Assembly (NCBI RefSeq): GCF_032854445.1
Contig: NC_088295.1
Span: forward strand, 11,893,385 to 11,953,384
DNA length: 60,000 bases
Source: Liolophura sinensis
Lineage: Eukaryota; Mollusca; Polyplacophora; Chitonida; Chitonidae
Direction of reading: 5' to 3'
Of this stretch, positions 1-10,682 are shown in pieces (position 1 is the first letter of the stretch; each line of letters opens with the position of its first letter). Position numbers and translations under genes: made by a program. The notes beneath the pieces were generated by a model. It made no database searches. It was not told the origin of the DNA and was given only the letters and a program-made list of their open reading frames with translations.

Positions 1-576
1 GACATTACCTACAAACCTCTCTCAAACATGTGAGCTAGGTGTAAGACGGGTTGAAGTAAAGTGACTGTTGATGACATTACCTACAAACCTCTCTCAAACA
101 TGTGAGCTAGGTGTAAGACGGGTTGAAGTAAAGTGACTGTTGATGACATTACCTACAAACCTCTCTCAAACATGTGAGCTAGGTGTAAGACGGGTTGAAG
201 TAAAGTGACTGTTGATGACATTACCTACAAACCTCTCTCAAACATGTGAGCTAGATGTAAGACAGGTTGAAGTAAAGTGACTGTTGATGACATTACCTAC
301 AAACCTCTCTCAAACATGTGAGCTAGATGTAAGACAGGTTGAAGTAAAGTGACTGTTGATGACATTACCTACAAACCTCTCTCAAACATGTGAGCTAGAT
401 GTAAGACGGGTTGAAGTAAAGTGACTGTTGATGACATTACCTGCAAACCTCTCTCAAACATGTGAGCTAGATGTAAGATGGGTTGAAGTAAAGTGACTGT
501 TGATGACATTACCTACAAACCTCTCTCAAACATGTGAGCTAGAGGTAAGATGGGGCGAAATAAAGAGACTGTTCAT
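1..576 (-). repeat. 72-bp tandem array built from the ACSL gate-exon/intron junction
   Basis: Eight 72-bp units start at 1, 73, 145, 217, 289, 361, 433 and 505; the true exon 10 junction at 577 onward is in register as a ninth, partial copy. Read on the minus strand, each unit contains CTCACATGTTTGAGAGAGG, the coding sequence for AHMFERG of the ACSL gate motif, followed by a copy of the exon's donor (GTAATG) and about 40 nt of intron. Units 1-3 are nearly identical, units 4-7 carry a few changes, and unit 8 is the most divergent and keeps the LPLAHMFER reading of the exon where units 1-7 read LHLAHMFER. This gradient points to expansion away from the exon. All units read TTG TAG where the exon reads TCA CAG, so the coding frame is broken. 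The array probably continues beyond the left edge. Confidence 0.95.
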
Positions 577-584
577 GTCATTAC

Positions 585-662
585 CTGTGAACCTCTCTCA
601 AACATGTGAGCTAGTGGTAAATATGACAGATGACAATCTTCTGAGGATAAATTCATCCCATG
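585..662 (-). CDS. ACSL: ACSL exon 10, 26-residue fatty-acid gate exon (Y form)
   Basis: Residues 295-320: HGMNLSSEDCHLSYLPLAHM then FERGSQ. Exactly 78 nt, starting after ttacag and ending CAG|gtaatg, phase 0 on both sides. The gate residue before LPLAHMFER is Tyr. Its length and position match the alternative gate exons of vertebrate ACSL1/ACSL6 as I recall them. The terminal GSQ after FER is unusual compared with VVE or IVQ. Confidence 0.92.
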
Positions 663-3600
663 CTGTAAAAAAGAAATTATCTGTTGACATGATACTGCAA
701 TAACTGTACCTAAATTTTGGTTTAATTTTGTTAATTTATTTCTTGGTAACATGGCTTTGAATGAATACTGGCTAAACAAACAGTAAACATCGAAACATAA
801 ATGTGGCTTACAAATCTCACAGTTTCAAGCAATCATAACAGATATTTATTAAAAGATGGTTTTCTTTCTAGAGTGATCCAGAAAAAGTTCAATGAAGACA
901 CTGATGACAAAAATGTGGCATATTTTAATGTAAGTGATTATTTTAACAGCACTATTCTAGTGACTCACCAAAGCAAAGAAAGTCACTGAAGCTATTGAGG
1001 CAGTCAAGTTACTGTGGGTCAGCATAACACCCTTAGGGTCACCTTGACAACACAAAGAGCAACTATAACACACAACCACAAAACATCACTCAAACATTAA
1101 CAACCAATGAATATGCATGCTGTACTCCATCACAACATTTAAGTAACATGCATGCTGTACTCCATCACTACATTTAAGTAAAGTTAACATAAATTTCAAG
1201 ACCCTAAAAAAAGCACTTAGTAATAGACACGAATCACAATATAGAGAACATTTACTTAAAATTACATGTATTTCTATCATATATGGAACACACTTCAGTG
1301 ATCTTCCCATCATCCACCAGAGGCAACAACTTAAAAGGAAGAGACATACGCACACTCTGTAAGGCTACTTAACGCAGATTTCAAACACCCCTTTCACCAA
1401 GTTCTACAATGAACCTCTTGGACCATGTCACTGACTCTTTCTTGCTGCTGTCTTCTGATTGCAATATTCTAGTACTACATCTATATCTGTATTTAATGTT
1501 GAAACATAACAGTTAGTCTCCACTATGGGAATTTAGCAGCTAAAAACAAACAGTGAAGTCACAGTACTTCAACTTATTCAATATGGTCCAAAAAAGTCCA
1601 TTGTAAACACTGAATATTAGCAATTCGATCACTGTAATTAAAACTTAAGAAATAATGAAGACCATATTTGGAATCAGCACCCAATGGCCTTTACTTGATG
1701 CATACTGTATTTAACAGTGGTCTCTGTTTTTAACTTAGTGTTACAATCATCATCAGAAAACCAAATGTGCTTGAACTTAGAGATGTATGTACATGAAGTT
1801 CACAAAACTCGTCAAAACAATCATGAGCATGGTTTCACAAAATCACCCCTCACAAACAAAGTAACATGAAATACCAACCTGTTGTACCACTGGTGTAACA
1901 GATTGTTGCCAGGTCAGATGGTTTGGGTGGCTATAAAAAGAAAATTGATAAAACCTAAGGTGTCAGAAGCCAAAGTTCATGAAACAATGCTTAATGCCAC
2001 ACTGGCAATATTTTTTTTCAGCCATTTAGTGATAAAAATTTGTCCATGGCTCCAAAGACAACATGTATCACGCATTTGTCACCAAATCTTCTATGTCAAT
2101 TTCAAGAATTGTATCACCACAACACCGTGAATACCCTTTTTACACTGAGATTCTAAGATGTTATAATTTCTTAATGGAGCTGACCAGCAAAGAGCCAATG
2201 TAAATAAAAGCTAAACCCAGTTTTGCCCAGTACTTCTCAAGTAAACTTCATATCATTTATACACCTGTCCAGGGATGTCTCACGGTGTTCCCATTCATTA
2301 TAAATACTTACCACAGGGTCTCGCAGATTCTGTCGGCCCAGATCCTGTGAACAAAATACGATAAAATTTAATATGCATTACACACATGAGAATGTGAAAA
2401 CCACCTGTGCATTATAGGTACTTCTGTTGTCATAATGGTATTACTAAACCAGGCTCTCATATCCCATGTAACAGAAACAGGTACATATTGGATTATCCAG
2501 TATGACAGAAAAATGGATCATCGGATCATCTAAACTACGAAGAACTACGCAAGAATAAATGCATGCTTAGGGGACATCAGGACAAATAGAAACTTGTTCA
2601 TCAATTCAGTAATTGTTGGATTCAGGCAACAGATGATGGTTAGCCGATGCCGGAGAGTACAAACCCTTACATAAGTGCACACAAAAAAGATCTATAATCA
2701 ATGTGACATACAAATCATCTCTGACGATAAACACAAATCATCTGGACACTTAGGTCATCAGCCTTAAGAACATATTAGTCTCTTACCTCCACCTCAGCAA
2801 AACTGTATAGCTTGATGTTGTGTTTTTCTGCAAGAAGGGTGTTATTGTTGGAGACTGGGTCCATCATGATAATACGCTTCAGGTGTGGAATCTTGTCTGC
2901 CTGGTCCAGGAGCTGCTGGGCCTTCTCTGGCTTATCACACACCACTGTGGAAATCTCAGCTGTACACAGACAAACACAACAATCATCTACTACACACAAC
3001 CATTAGAAGTATCTCAGAATCAAAGTTATTTCTAACTTGCAAAAGGGAAAATGTAGTCATGGGCATAGGCAGATATACCTGACAATGACAATACCAGCAA
3101 ATTTTTCAAGCCAAGAAGTAACTTAGAATTGGTAGCAAGGCTACCAAATAGTTCATCTGTATGAGTGTAAGTGCTTGGGGTTTAACGTTGTACTAAACAA
3201 TTCACCTGTATGAGACACATACCTGAATGCAAAACTTCAGATAGATGTATAAAGAACTGAAATGGTGAATTTGATAATTTACGGTAATTGAGAGCATCAG
3301 AGATGGAACATCCCCCTTGCATCACTGTGCTTTGTAGGTATGTAAAACTTCAGGTCAGTACCGTATCTTCTCAATAATTACAGACACTCGCTGACTGAGA
3401 CACCTTAAGAGTAAGCGGGTAGATCAGAGGAGACTCCCGTGAGGCACTCACTGCGGGCGGTATCAGCATGCCAGCTGGAGTATAGGCCTGACCAGGCCTA
3501 CACGTATAAAGCCAGTCTTTACCCGACAGCATATACACGGCAACTCACAATGTGCTTTTTCAGTAAACATGTTTGTTTAGAAATAAAGTCAAAAAAAAAA

Positions 3601-6600
3601 AACTCTTTCCGGCTCCATTCTAAAATCTATGCTATCCAATATTTAAAGTGCATGGTTGTGTGGGATTATTTACAGGGGAACATTCAACACCCCACTGCAT
3701 TAGGCGTTACAACCGCAAGATTGTCTTCAGCCTACTGACCTCTTGTCTAAGGTGGAATATCCCCCCTCGTGCTGTTGTACTCTACAAACCCTGAGGTAAA
3801 TACATGCAGTCCTTCTTAAGGCATCACCCCTAACATTTTGTTGAACATTACTTTCTCTATTACTGGATGCCAACGCTACGTCATAAGCTATGTCTGTACT
3901 ACCTACAGGCGAGCTACAAGCTAAAAACTGAATCACAGGCAAATCACTAGACTTACACATTTGCCATAATTAACCGCGCTACAAAAGTAATCCTTCATCT
4001 AATCAGATACGGCACATAAGAGGTCAAAATTTATACCTTCATCAGATTTTTATCAGCAATGTCTTACAACAACAGAACCTGAGTGTTTTTGTTTTGTAGA
4101 TCTAGGGATAGTCAGCCGTGCTTAGCCTCAAGATGTAAATAAATGTCAAATTAATTGCAGGCTCAAGCCATTACCTTGATTTATTATAAAGGCACAGGCA
4201 TTAGGTCCCAGGGTGTCATAAAGGGGGATAATCACCATGGAATAAATGTTACAACCTTGCTCAGCCAGAACCCACTTCAACAGAAAACAGGTCAAGTATC
4301 CTTACCAAAAGTCTTATAGAAGATTTAAACTTGTTCATTTTAGCGCAATTTACACAATATTTATATTACATGGATTTCATTTATGCTTATTTATTTATTT
4401 GACTGGTGTTGTACGCCATACTCAAGAATAATTCACTCATAACACGGTGGCCATCATAATGATCGGAGGGAACCGATGAAAATCTGGAGGAAACCCACAG
4501 CCATACGCAGGTTGCTGCAAACTTTCCCACTTACGACCAGAGATGAACTCATTTATGAGTGGCTCTCCTAACCTGGCTAATCCTACATCTAGAAATACAA
4601 ATTTCCATGTTGCCAAATTTGCAGCTGAGTCATGGGTTTTTCATGTATATGACTTTCACTTCTGTTGTTATTAAGAGTACAGCCTGCTTTGCTGTCCAAA
4701 ACTGCCTTGGAAGTCAGAAAATGATACAACATTGTTACCTATAAATAATTCAACTTCATGTTTACACTTATACTAAAGCCAACAAAAGAGACATATATGT
4801 TGGAGCCTTTTCAAACTTGGGGAAAAGAATTATTAGTAGTTATTAATAATCTTATAATTCATATTAAGAAAAGCTTGCCTCTAGTCTGTTATTGCTGTAT
4901 ATGCCAAGAAAACTGTCCGGCCCAGGCTTCATGCCCAGCTGTAGAAGACCAGAGCCAAATCTGTGAGCTCGCTGGAACACCTGCAATATGAAAACTACAT
5001 CATCACAATGTACACACAATGCACTGTGATGTGCAAAGCTAACATTAGTGTTGAGTCTTCATGTAGAGAGAGTATAATTCCATTAAATTAATGAATTTGC
5101 TCTTCTTCGAGATACTCTCCAGTAGTACAATGCTAAACAGAACAAACGGTACATACAACTTTAATTTGGGAATATGTCATGAACAGTACTCCTCGTAATT
5201 TGATATCAAATGTAATTTTGTAGAATGTCCATTTTAGCAGACATGAGACATATGTGCAGCAGACGTACAAACATATTCTCAGCAGACAGTATACCACTTT
5301 GACAAACACATCTCTACATGTATGATCAGTAAGCCATATTAAATTATATCAGATCAGAGAAGTTTGTCTCAATCCTCAGCTTGCAGCATGACCATTCATC
5401 CTGTATGACGCTTTAATCAAAGATCTATGTGCACCTTAAGCTTACCTGTTTGTAGGTTAGCCATTCATACTCCTTGTTAGGCCCAGTTCGTGAACCCAAA
5501 CATTTCCCATTGTCTGAATAGAATATTTGACATTATTACTTGTATATTTCACATCACTAAGTACAAGACAAAAGACATTCAAAGTTATATTTTTCAAAAT
5601 TACTGAATGACAGTGAAACACATGGTGAATACCTACAGCCCTTTTAACATACGTACTATGTAATCCTGGAGATGACTTTGCATTCTACTTAATTGTAGTC
5701 ATTTCTAAAAGCGTTTACTTATAATATTTCTGTTGTTAGACATTAATTTCCTTTTCAGGGTTGTAGTCTGGTTATAATCTGACCAGCACCAAACAAGTCA
5801 TCTTACTGGAGACTCTCATGCCTCTCTGGAATCCCTCATAGAGTGTGCGGCAGTCATGGTAGATGTGGTCCATCAGCTTACCATCCTCCAGGAATGGGGA
5901 CGCATAAACACCGTCCTGACGACACAAAGGCATACCATTCATACATCTCCTCAACATATAGACACACAACTAATGCACATGATAGATTCAAGGTTTATTT
6001 ATCTAATGTCATCTTCTGAAGTACTGCATGAAACACCAATAATTCATTTATTTAATGTCAATTAGCTGTATGCAGATCTTATGCACTCTGCAGTTATGTA
6101 AATAACTCACAGACTGCATTAAAGGACACATGACATGCTTTGGTTTTTATTTCTTAATGTGCAGATTGTCGCGCAGATTGTCAAACAAATTTTTCAACTT
6201 TCACTTTGTGGGGTAAAAAGGGCTGCAAAGCACAGTATCCTTTAACTATTTACAACACCTCCATAATAAAATTTGTTTAACATTGGTTCAACATCATCTT
6301 GGTGATTTTACAATGACCTTTTCAAGTGCCAATATATTTATACCAGTGTTAATTGACCCGAATGCCATGTGAAAGCCACCAGTAAAGACACCCATTTAAC
6401 CACATTATTCAGAAACTGGGCTAACTAGCAGGCCTACTTGATCTGTCCTCTCCCCTCCCATTAATGTGGACAGAATGCCAAGCCAGGAACTACCAGGCAA
6501 TTCTAAGCATGACCAAAATTTGGCTGGGACCTGAGACCTGGGACCTGAGGGGGCAGACTACCCTCTCATTCACTGGGCACAGTGGTGGGGTAAATTTACT

Positions 6601-7359
6601 ATGAAAGCAGTGCATGGCAAATTTTTCAACATTTCATACAGTGGTCATCTGAACATCAGTATAACACAAAGGACTAATTGGTAATTTTAATGTTGTATGG
6701 TACTCTCATAATGGTCAGCTTCACAGGTGGAAAAAGCAGAGTGTCTGAAGTAAATCACAACACTTAGGAAAGTACATGTACATTTAACTGAAGGACTTCC
6801 TCACATGTGAGGTACAGTTTTCAACCCCAACATGAATTTGGTGTGTATTTCCCATTGTTGGAAGAGAAGGGTTTCTGGTAAACCACCTATAAGACCCATA
6901 AAGCTTTATGAATCAGTTATTGTCATGAAAAAAAAACAATGGACGTGTCAATAAAAAGTTCCCTAAACCATAAGGCCGACTCAAGTAAACACACTTTCAA
7001 CAAGTCACTGCTAACAATGAATGAATGATTAGGTAACAACAGACGACAAATATTTAGAAACTGCTACATGAAGGTGCAGAAAGAAAAATATTTAAGGACA
7101 TCCGTCAAGACAACTATACAGCTAGTATACCAGGCAACTTATCAGGTACAAAGCTTTTCCTGGAAAAGTAATGACAAACACAACCTACTGGTAATACATC
7201 TGCCTGTTTGCCCAAGTCAATGGGCACTCTGATAGGGTCTGGTGGTGAAAGTAAATAATATCCCACAGCGCTGGCTCCTGTCAGAAGAGCTGTGCCCACG
7301 CCTAACCCTATGGCTGTGGCATTCTCCTGGACGTACTCCAACACCGTCTCCATTTTCAC
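585..7359 (-). CDS. ACSL: Long-chain-fatty-acid--CoA ligase (ACSL1/5/6 type), 5' half, 10 coding exons, continues off the left edge
   Basis: The family converts long-chain fatty acids, ATP and CoA to acyl-CoA on ER or mitochondrial outer membranes. Coding exons in transcript order: 7359-7189, 5915-5807, 5513-5446, 4980-4879, 4274-4175, 2959-2787, 2344-2312, 1930-1879, 1042-969, 662-585. They total 960 nt (320 codons) in one unbroken frame, about half of the roughly 700 residues usual for the family. Visible landmarks: hydrophobic anchor at residues 16-36, NGKCLGSR near 96-103, PLYDTLG near 168-174, the P-loop SGTTGDPKG at 266-274, and the gate motif YLPLAHMFER at 308-317. I chose the ATG at 7359 because it opens the anchor exon; a second Met lies two codons on. 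One intron uses a GC donor. The remaining AMP-binding and C-terminal exons must lie left of base 1. Paralogue within ACSL1/5/6 is not decided. Confidence 0.95.
969..1042 (-). CDS. ACSL: ACSL exon 9, second half of the ATP/AMP-binding loop
   Basis: Residues 270-294: G-DPKGVMLTHSNLTAS through FFAL. PKGVMLTH is the adenylate-forming-enzyme core. Acceptor tcaag, donor TTG|gtgagt, phase 0. Confidence 0.93.
1879..1930 (-). CDS. ACSL: ACSL exon 8, first half of the ATP/AMP-binding loop
   Basis: Residues 253-270, PPKPSDLATICYTSGTT plus the first base of a Gly codon. The P-loop signature SGTTG-PKG is split across this intron. Acceptor tatag, donor G|gttggt. Confidence 0.93.
2312..2344 (-). CDS. ACSL: ACSL exon 7, 33-nt micro-exon
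   Basis: Eleven codons, DLGRQNLRDPV (residues 242-252), corresponding to the family motif DLGR-NR. Acceptor tcacag, donor GTG|gtaagt. Too short to be found by frame scanning; it is fixed by homology and by the phase-0 junctions on both sides. Confidence 0.9.
2787..2959 (-). CDS. ACSL: ACSL exon 6
   Basis: Residues 184-241, AEISTVVCDKPEKAQQLL through LYSFAEVE, matching the family DKPEKA segment and the following hydrophobic strand (RIIMMDPV). Acceptor gtacag, donor GAG|gtaaga, phase 0. Confidence 0.94.
3150..3200 (-). mobile_element. SINE-B 3'-tail fragment
   Basis: GAGTGTAAGTGCTTGGGGTT then TAACGTTGTA is the reverse complement of the SINE-B tail (TACGACGTTAAACCCCAAGC, then ACTCAC repeats) seen at 15853 and 33875. 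Confidence 0.6.
4175..4274 (-). CDS. ACSL: ACSL exon 5
   Basis: Residues 151-184: WVLAEQGCNIYSMVIIPLYD, then TLGPNACAFIINQ. This is the conserved WVIAEQAC...VPLYDTLG block. Acceptor ttgaag, donor G|gtaatg in phase 1. Confidence 0.93.
4386..4546 (-). mobile_element. SINE-A copy (V-SINE-like body), diverged and head-truncated
   Basis: TTATTTATTTATTTGACTGG at the tail, then TACGCCATACTCAAGAATAA and the conserved GGAAACCCACAG and CAGGTTGCTGC blocks shared with the full-length copies at 38416 and 48136. The tRNA-like head is missing. Confidence 0.8.
4879..4980 (-). CDS. ACSL: ACSL exon 4, ending at a GC splice donor
   Basis: Residues 117-150: VFQRAHRFGSGLL through DSFLGIYSNNRLE, matching the family stretch that ends NRPEW. 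The next exon starts with the expected Trp in phase 0, so the exon must end at GAG and the donor reads GAG|gcaagc, a GC-AG intron. No usable GT lies nearby in frame. Confidence 0.9.
5446..5513 (-). CDS. ACSL: ACSL exon 3
   Basis: Residues 94-116: the split Asn codon, then NGKCLGSRTGPNKEYEWLTY and KQ, matching the family block GPCLGSR...YEWLSYKQ. Acceptor attcag, donor CAG|gtaagc. Confidence 0.93.
5807..5915 (-). CDS. ACSL: ACSL exon 2
   Basis: Residues 58-94, DGVYASPFLEDGKL through YEGFQRGMRVS, the conserved RTLY-FQRGLRVS block. Acceptor cgtcag, donor A|gtaaga in phase 1. Confidence 0.93.
7189..7359 (-). CDS. ACSL: ACSL exon 1: start codon and membrane anchor
   Basis: Residues 1-57, starting MKMETVLEYV. 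A glycine/alanine-rich hydrophobic run (AIGLGVGTALLTGASAVGYY) is the signal-anchor expected at the N-terminus of ACSL1/5/6, followed by the conserved PPDPIRVPIDL. The donor is CCA|gtaggt; an alternative donor four bases on (gttgtg) would break the frame with exon 2. Confidence 0.93.
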
Positions 7360-9420
7360 CTTCAGTCACAACTACAGCGTTGTTCTCACTCCCTCAGTCT
7401 ACACTGTACATGGCAACCTGGATAGTACAAGAAAATAGAAGCTATGGTGCACATAATATTATATGGGATGTAAAATTATGGAATTATAATTATTATAATT
7501 CCTCTCACATACATCCTGATGTGATGCATTGTCACGTCAAACAGATTTTGTACATGTCTTGAAAAAGCAAGTTAAGTGGTTCAAATGTACATGTATGCAA
7601 CTTTTTAGACACCATATGTAACCCCTGAGTAAAGCCCCAGACTTTTTTGAACCCTTAACAATTATGCATGATAATCACCTGATGTCATGGAGAGCGCTAT
7701 CCTGCAATTTAACAAATCCTGCATCATAACTGTAATACCAGAACCAAAGAGCTCCTGTAACTACGTACCCCATAGGGCATAATAGACTTCTGCATCTATG
7801 CCTAATGGTTGTCAGCTTGTATAACCACATGGTGAATTGTTTACCAGGACATCACAACAAATGCATCACCAGGAATTTCCACACATGCTATAAGCATCAC
7901 TGTTTGTGTATAAGGAAGTTAAATGTGGAAAGTCCAAATGCTACATGCAACAGGCATACAGTGTAGTAGATCTGACTCCGGCAATTGCCTGACCTGCCCA
8001 TCCACTAGCTTTGTACATTTAAAGTGACATAACATTTAACTTAAGAAGGTCTTAGGCAGCAGAACTATTTTTTACTCTTGACATTTGAAATGTCACTTGA
8101 AGGATGTCTGTGAAAACAGGTCTACATTTATAAATAAATTACACCTGCAGCAAAACTGAAAATCTACTACACCTATACAATTCGTTCAGTATTTACCAAG
8201 CAGCCAGGCTACCTGTATGTGGGCCTAGACTACAGTCTAGTGCATTCCCTGCGTGACTTCAGAATAAGATTAGCCACCCAAATGCTTTTCCACATTAAAG
8301 ACAAAAAGGCAACTGTTAACAGACAAATGCTACAGGCAATAATTACTAGTATTTTTATTATCAATTTCTTTCCCAAAGTAATATTTTCTTTTTTGTTAAC
8401 TTGGCCTGAAAGACTGCTTAAGTAAGTAAAATAGCCTTTAGATGAATACTGTCATCATATAAAATAAAACAAAATAAAGTATTTAAAATATTTACAACTG
8501 TTGTTTGTTGGAGACAAGAAAAAATGTTTTCATTTTGTTTTCAAGAACATTCTTAATTATTGGTCACAAAAATACACAAGGAATGATAACACAACTCATA
8601 AGAAACCAAAAAAATTGTCAGTGGCCTCCAGAACAGGCTGGTAGCATCGGTTACATTACCTTAGACCAACAACACTTGGTCATTGTTTAGTGTCAGCATA
8701 TTTCAATCAGAGGGCCAGTAACTGACCTATGAAGTTGTATTCAAGTTTAATACAGGAGTGATACTGACCAAATGCCAACTTGTTTCTAGCTTTGCTTCAG
8801 TGAAATTTTAAAGACATCGGAAAAACAATGACGGCTTATGCCAGCCTGAACTGAAATCAAGAAAGCCAGTATCTGGCCTATTTCTCTAACACCAAGCAAA
8901 GTGCTATAGCGCCAAAGGTATGGAACTGGTTTTAAAGTTGTAGGTAGAAGTCTGATCAGTATTGAATAACGTTGGTGTCATATTAATCTACACATCAGTA
9001 CAGCATCAACCACATAGCTCCGGTTTGTGGACTATAGGACAAACTGGTGAGTTCAAATCTATACCCAGGCTAATGTAGGTGATGGGCCTTAGCTGTGAGG
9101 TGCCCAGTTTCCACCTAGCCCATGAGGTGTGCTCGTCTCTTTCCAAAAACCAGCAACCTTTCATAAACCTGACCATCAACATTCATGGTACATGTGAGTG
9201 GAGACTTCTTGATTACAGAGTAAGGCAACCACAAAATCAACCCAACATGCAGCTTATACTAAACTGGGCAGCCTCATGATACCAGTAGCTTCATCCACTA
9301 CATGTAATATGTGTTTGTAAAGGAGTTAAGTGCGTGACTTACGATTCAGAATCAAAAATGGAAGATGGTTTAACATACATTTTTAAAAAAGCTATACATG
9401 AAGCTTTGTGCTGATGAATG

Positions 9421-9537
9421 TCTTCCAGCAACATGCAGATAGTTGTGGGTTTCTACCACCATAATGATGGCTGCCATGGTATAAGTGAAATATTCTTGAG
9501 TACAGCGTAAAACAAGAATTAAATAAACAAAACAAAT
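9421..9537 (+). mobile_element. SINE-A 3' half
   Basis: CATAATGATGGCTGCCATGG, TATAAGTGAAATATTCTTGA and GTACAGCGTAAAAC in the same order as in full-length SINE-A, ending in an AATAAACAAAA tail. The 5' half is missing. Confidence 0.82.
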
Positions 9538-10517
9538 TTTTACTGAGGTTTTACAAATCTAAGAGTAAATTAATATGATACATGTGGCTTTTAACAAACT
9601 GTTAAATGTCCAACAACCATGCATATTGTAATCATATGTATTGACAAGTACAAGCAACTGTTATCATTGAAATACAGCTAAAGATACACTGTACATACCC
9701 TACCGCTGCTGCCCTCTAGGGTATAAAACATGAATTACTGTGGCATGTACAATGTATCGGTCCTTTAGTTCTGAGGTCAAATACTATAAACCCCAGTCTT
9801 ATCACTCTAATGTCAAGTTACTACATGTGCACAAGTACTACATGTGCACTGTACATGTAATACTCCCTGGATACAATAATATACTGCTAAGATACATGTA
9901 TATATACACTGGTACTTCCCTGACCTGCACACCTGTGTGATAGTGGTATAATCTGGACGTGTAGCAGTGAGGAACCTTTGGACTGCAGGTATGTTAACCA
10001 CCTGTATTGTCTGATCTCACATACCCATGTGAATATACTGTCACACACCCACTTGCAAACCTTGATCCTTGACATAGGTTGAGGGTTGCAAAGATATGAA
10101 ATCTTTGCACCCCAGATATAGAGAGGCTCGCAACAAAAGAGGACTGATAAGTTGATAACGTTGTGGGATTAACTATTGATTGTCACCCCTCACCTTATTT
10201 AATGATAGCCAATAATAGCTTTGAACATGATTCCTGCAGTTTAACTTTAAATACTCAGTAACATTCAGGTTTATTGGGTGGAAAATCCTTCTGACTTATA
10301 GTTGCAGTCAAATCAGTAAGAGCTGAATTTGAAACTATGACCCCATCTGTCAATGAGGTCGTCAATGAGGGCACAAATCTGCTATCATGTCCACAAAGGC
10401 TATCTAAAGGCTAATTTATGTGACCTTTACTAAAATATTGCCAAAAATGTACTTCAAATCTACCAGTGACACAGAAATGGGCTCCTGTAGTGATCTTAAA
10501 TGTATTTGATGCACATG

Positions 10518-10682
10518 TACGTAGTTCGGCCGTAAATGGAAAGGTCTGCCAGCAGTTTGCGGCTAGTCGTGCGTTCCCCACAGGCTCTGTCTGGTTTCCT
10601 CCCACAATAATGATGGCTGCCACTGTATAAGTGAAATATTCTTCAGTACTGCGTAAAACACCAATCAAATAAATAAATCAAA
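10518..10682 (+). mobile_element. SINE-A, 3' two thirds
   Basis: Begins at the GTAGTTCGGCCGTAAATGG block, continues through AAAGGTCTGCCAGCAG, GGCTCTGTCTGGTTTCCTCC and TATAAGTGAAATATTCTTCA to CACCAATCAAATAAATAAAT. Confidence 0.85.

Larger units (their letters stand above)
663..7188 (-). other. ACSL introns 1-9
   Basis: Introns in transcript order: 7188-5916, 5806-5514, 5445-4981, 4878-4275, 4174-2960, 2786-2345, 2311-1931, 1878-1043, 968-663. The 4275-4878 intron holds a SINE-A copy and 2960-4174 holds a SINE-B tail. A 35-bp sequence is duplicated in tandem at about 1113-1182 (ATGCATGCTGTACTCCATCA repeats). Nothing else was recognised in them. Confidence 0.7.

Noticed and set aside
1-576. CRISPR-like reading of the regular left-edge repeats
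   Set aside because: Units are contiguous with no unique spacers, the organism is an animal, and the unit derives from the adjacent exon.
715-780. Minus-strand stretch reading SFKAMLPRNKL, resembling the ACSL PKGAMLTHRN core
   Set aside because: The real core (DPKGVMLTHSN) with proper splice sites is at 969-1042; this stretch lacks a residue and has no suitable donor.
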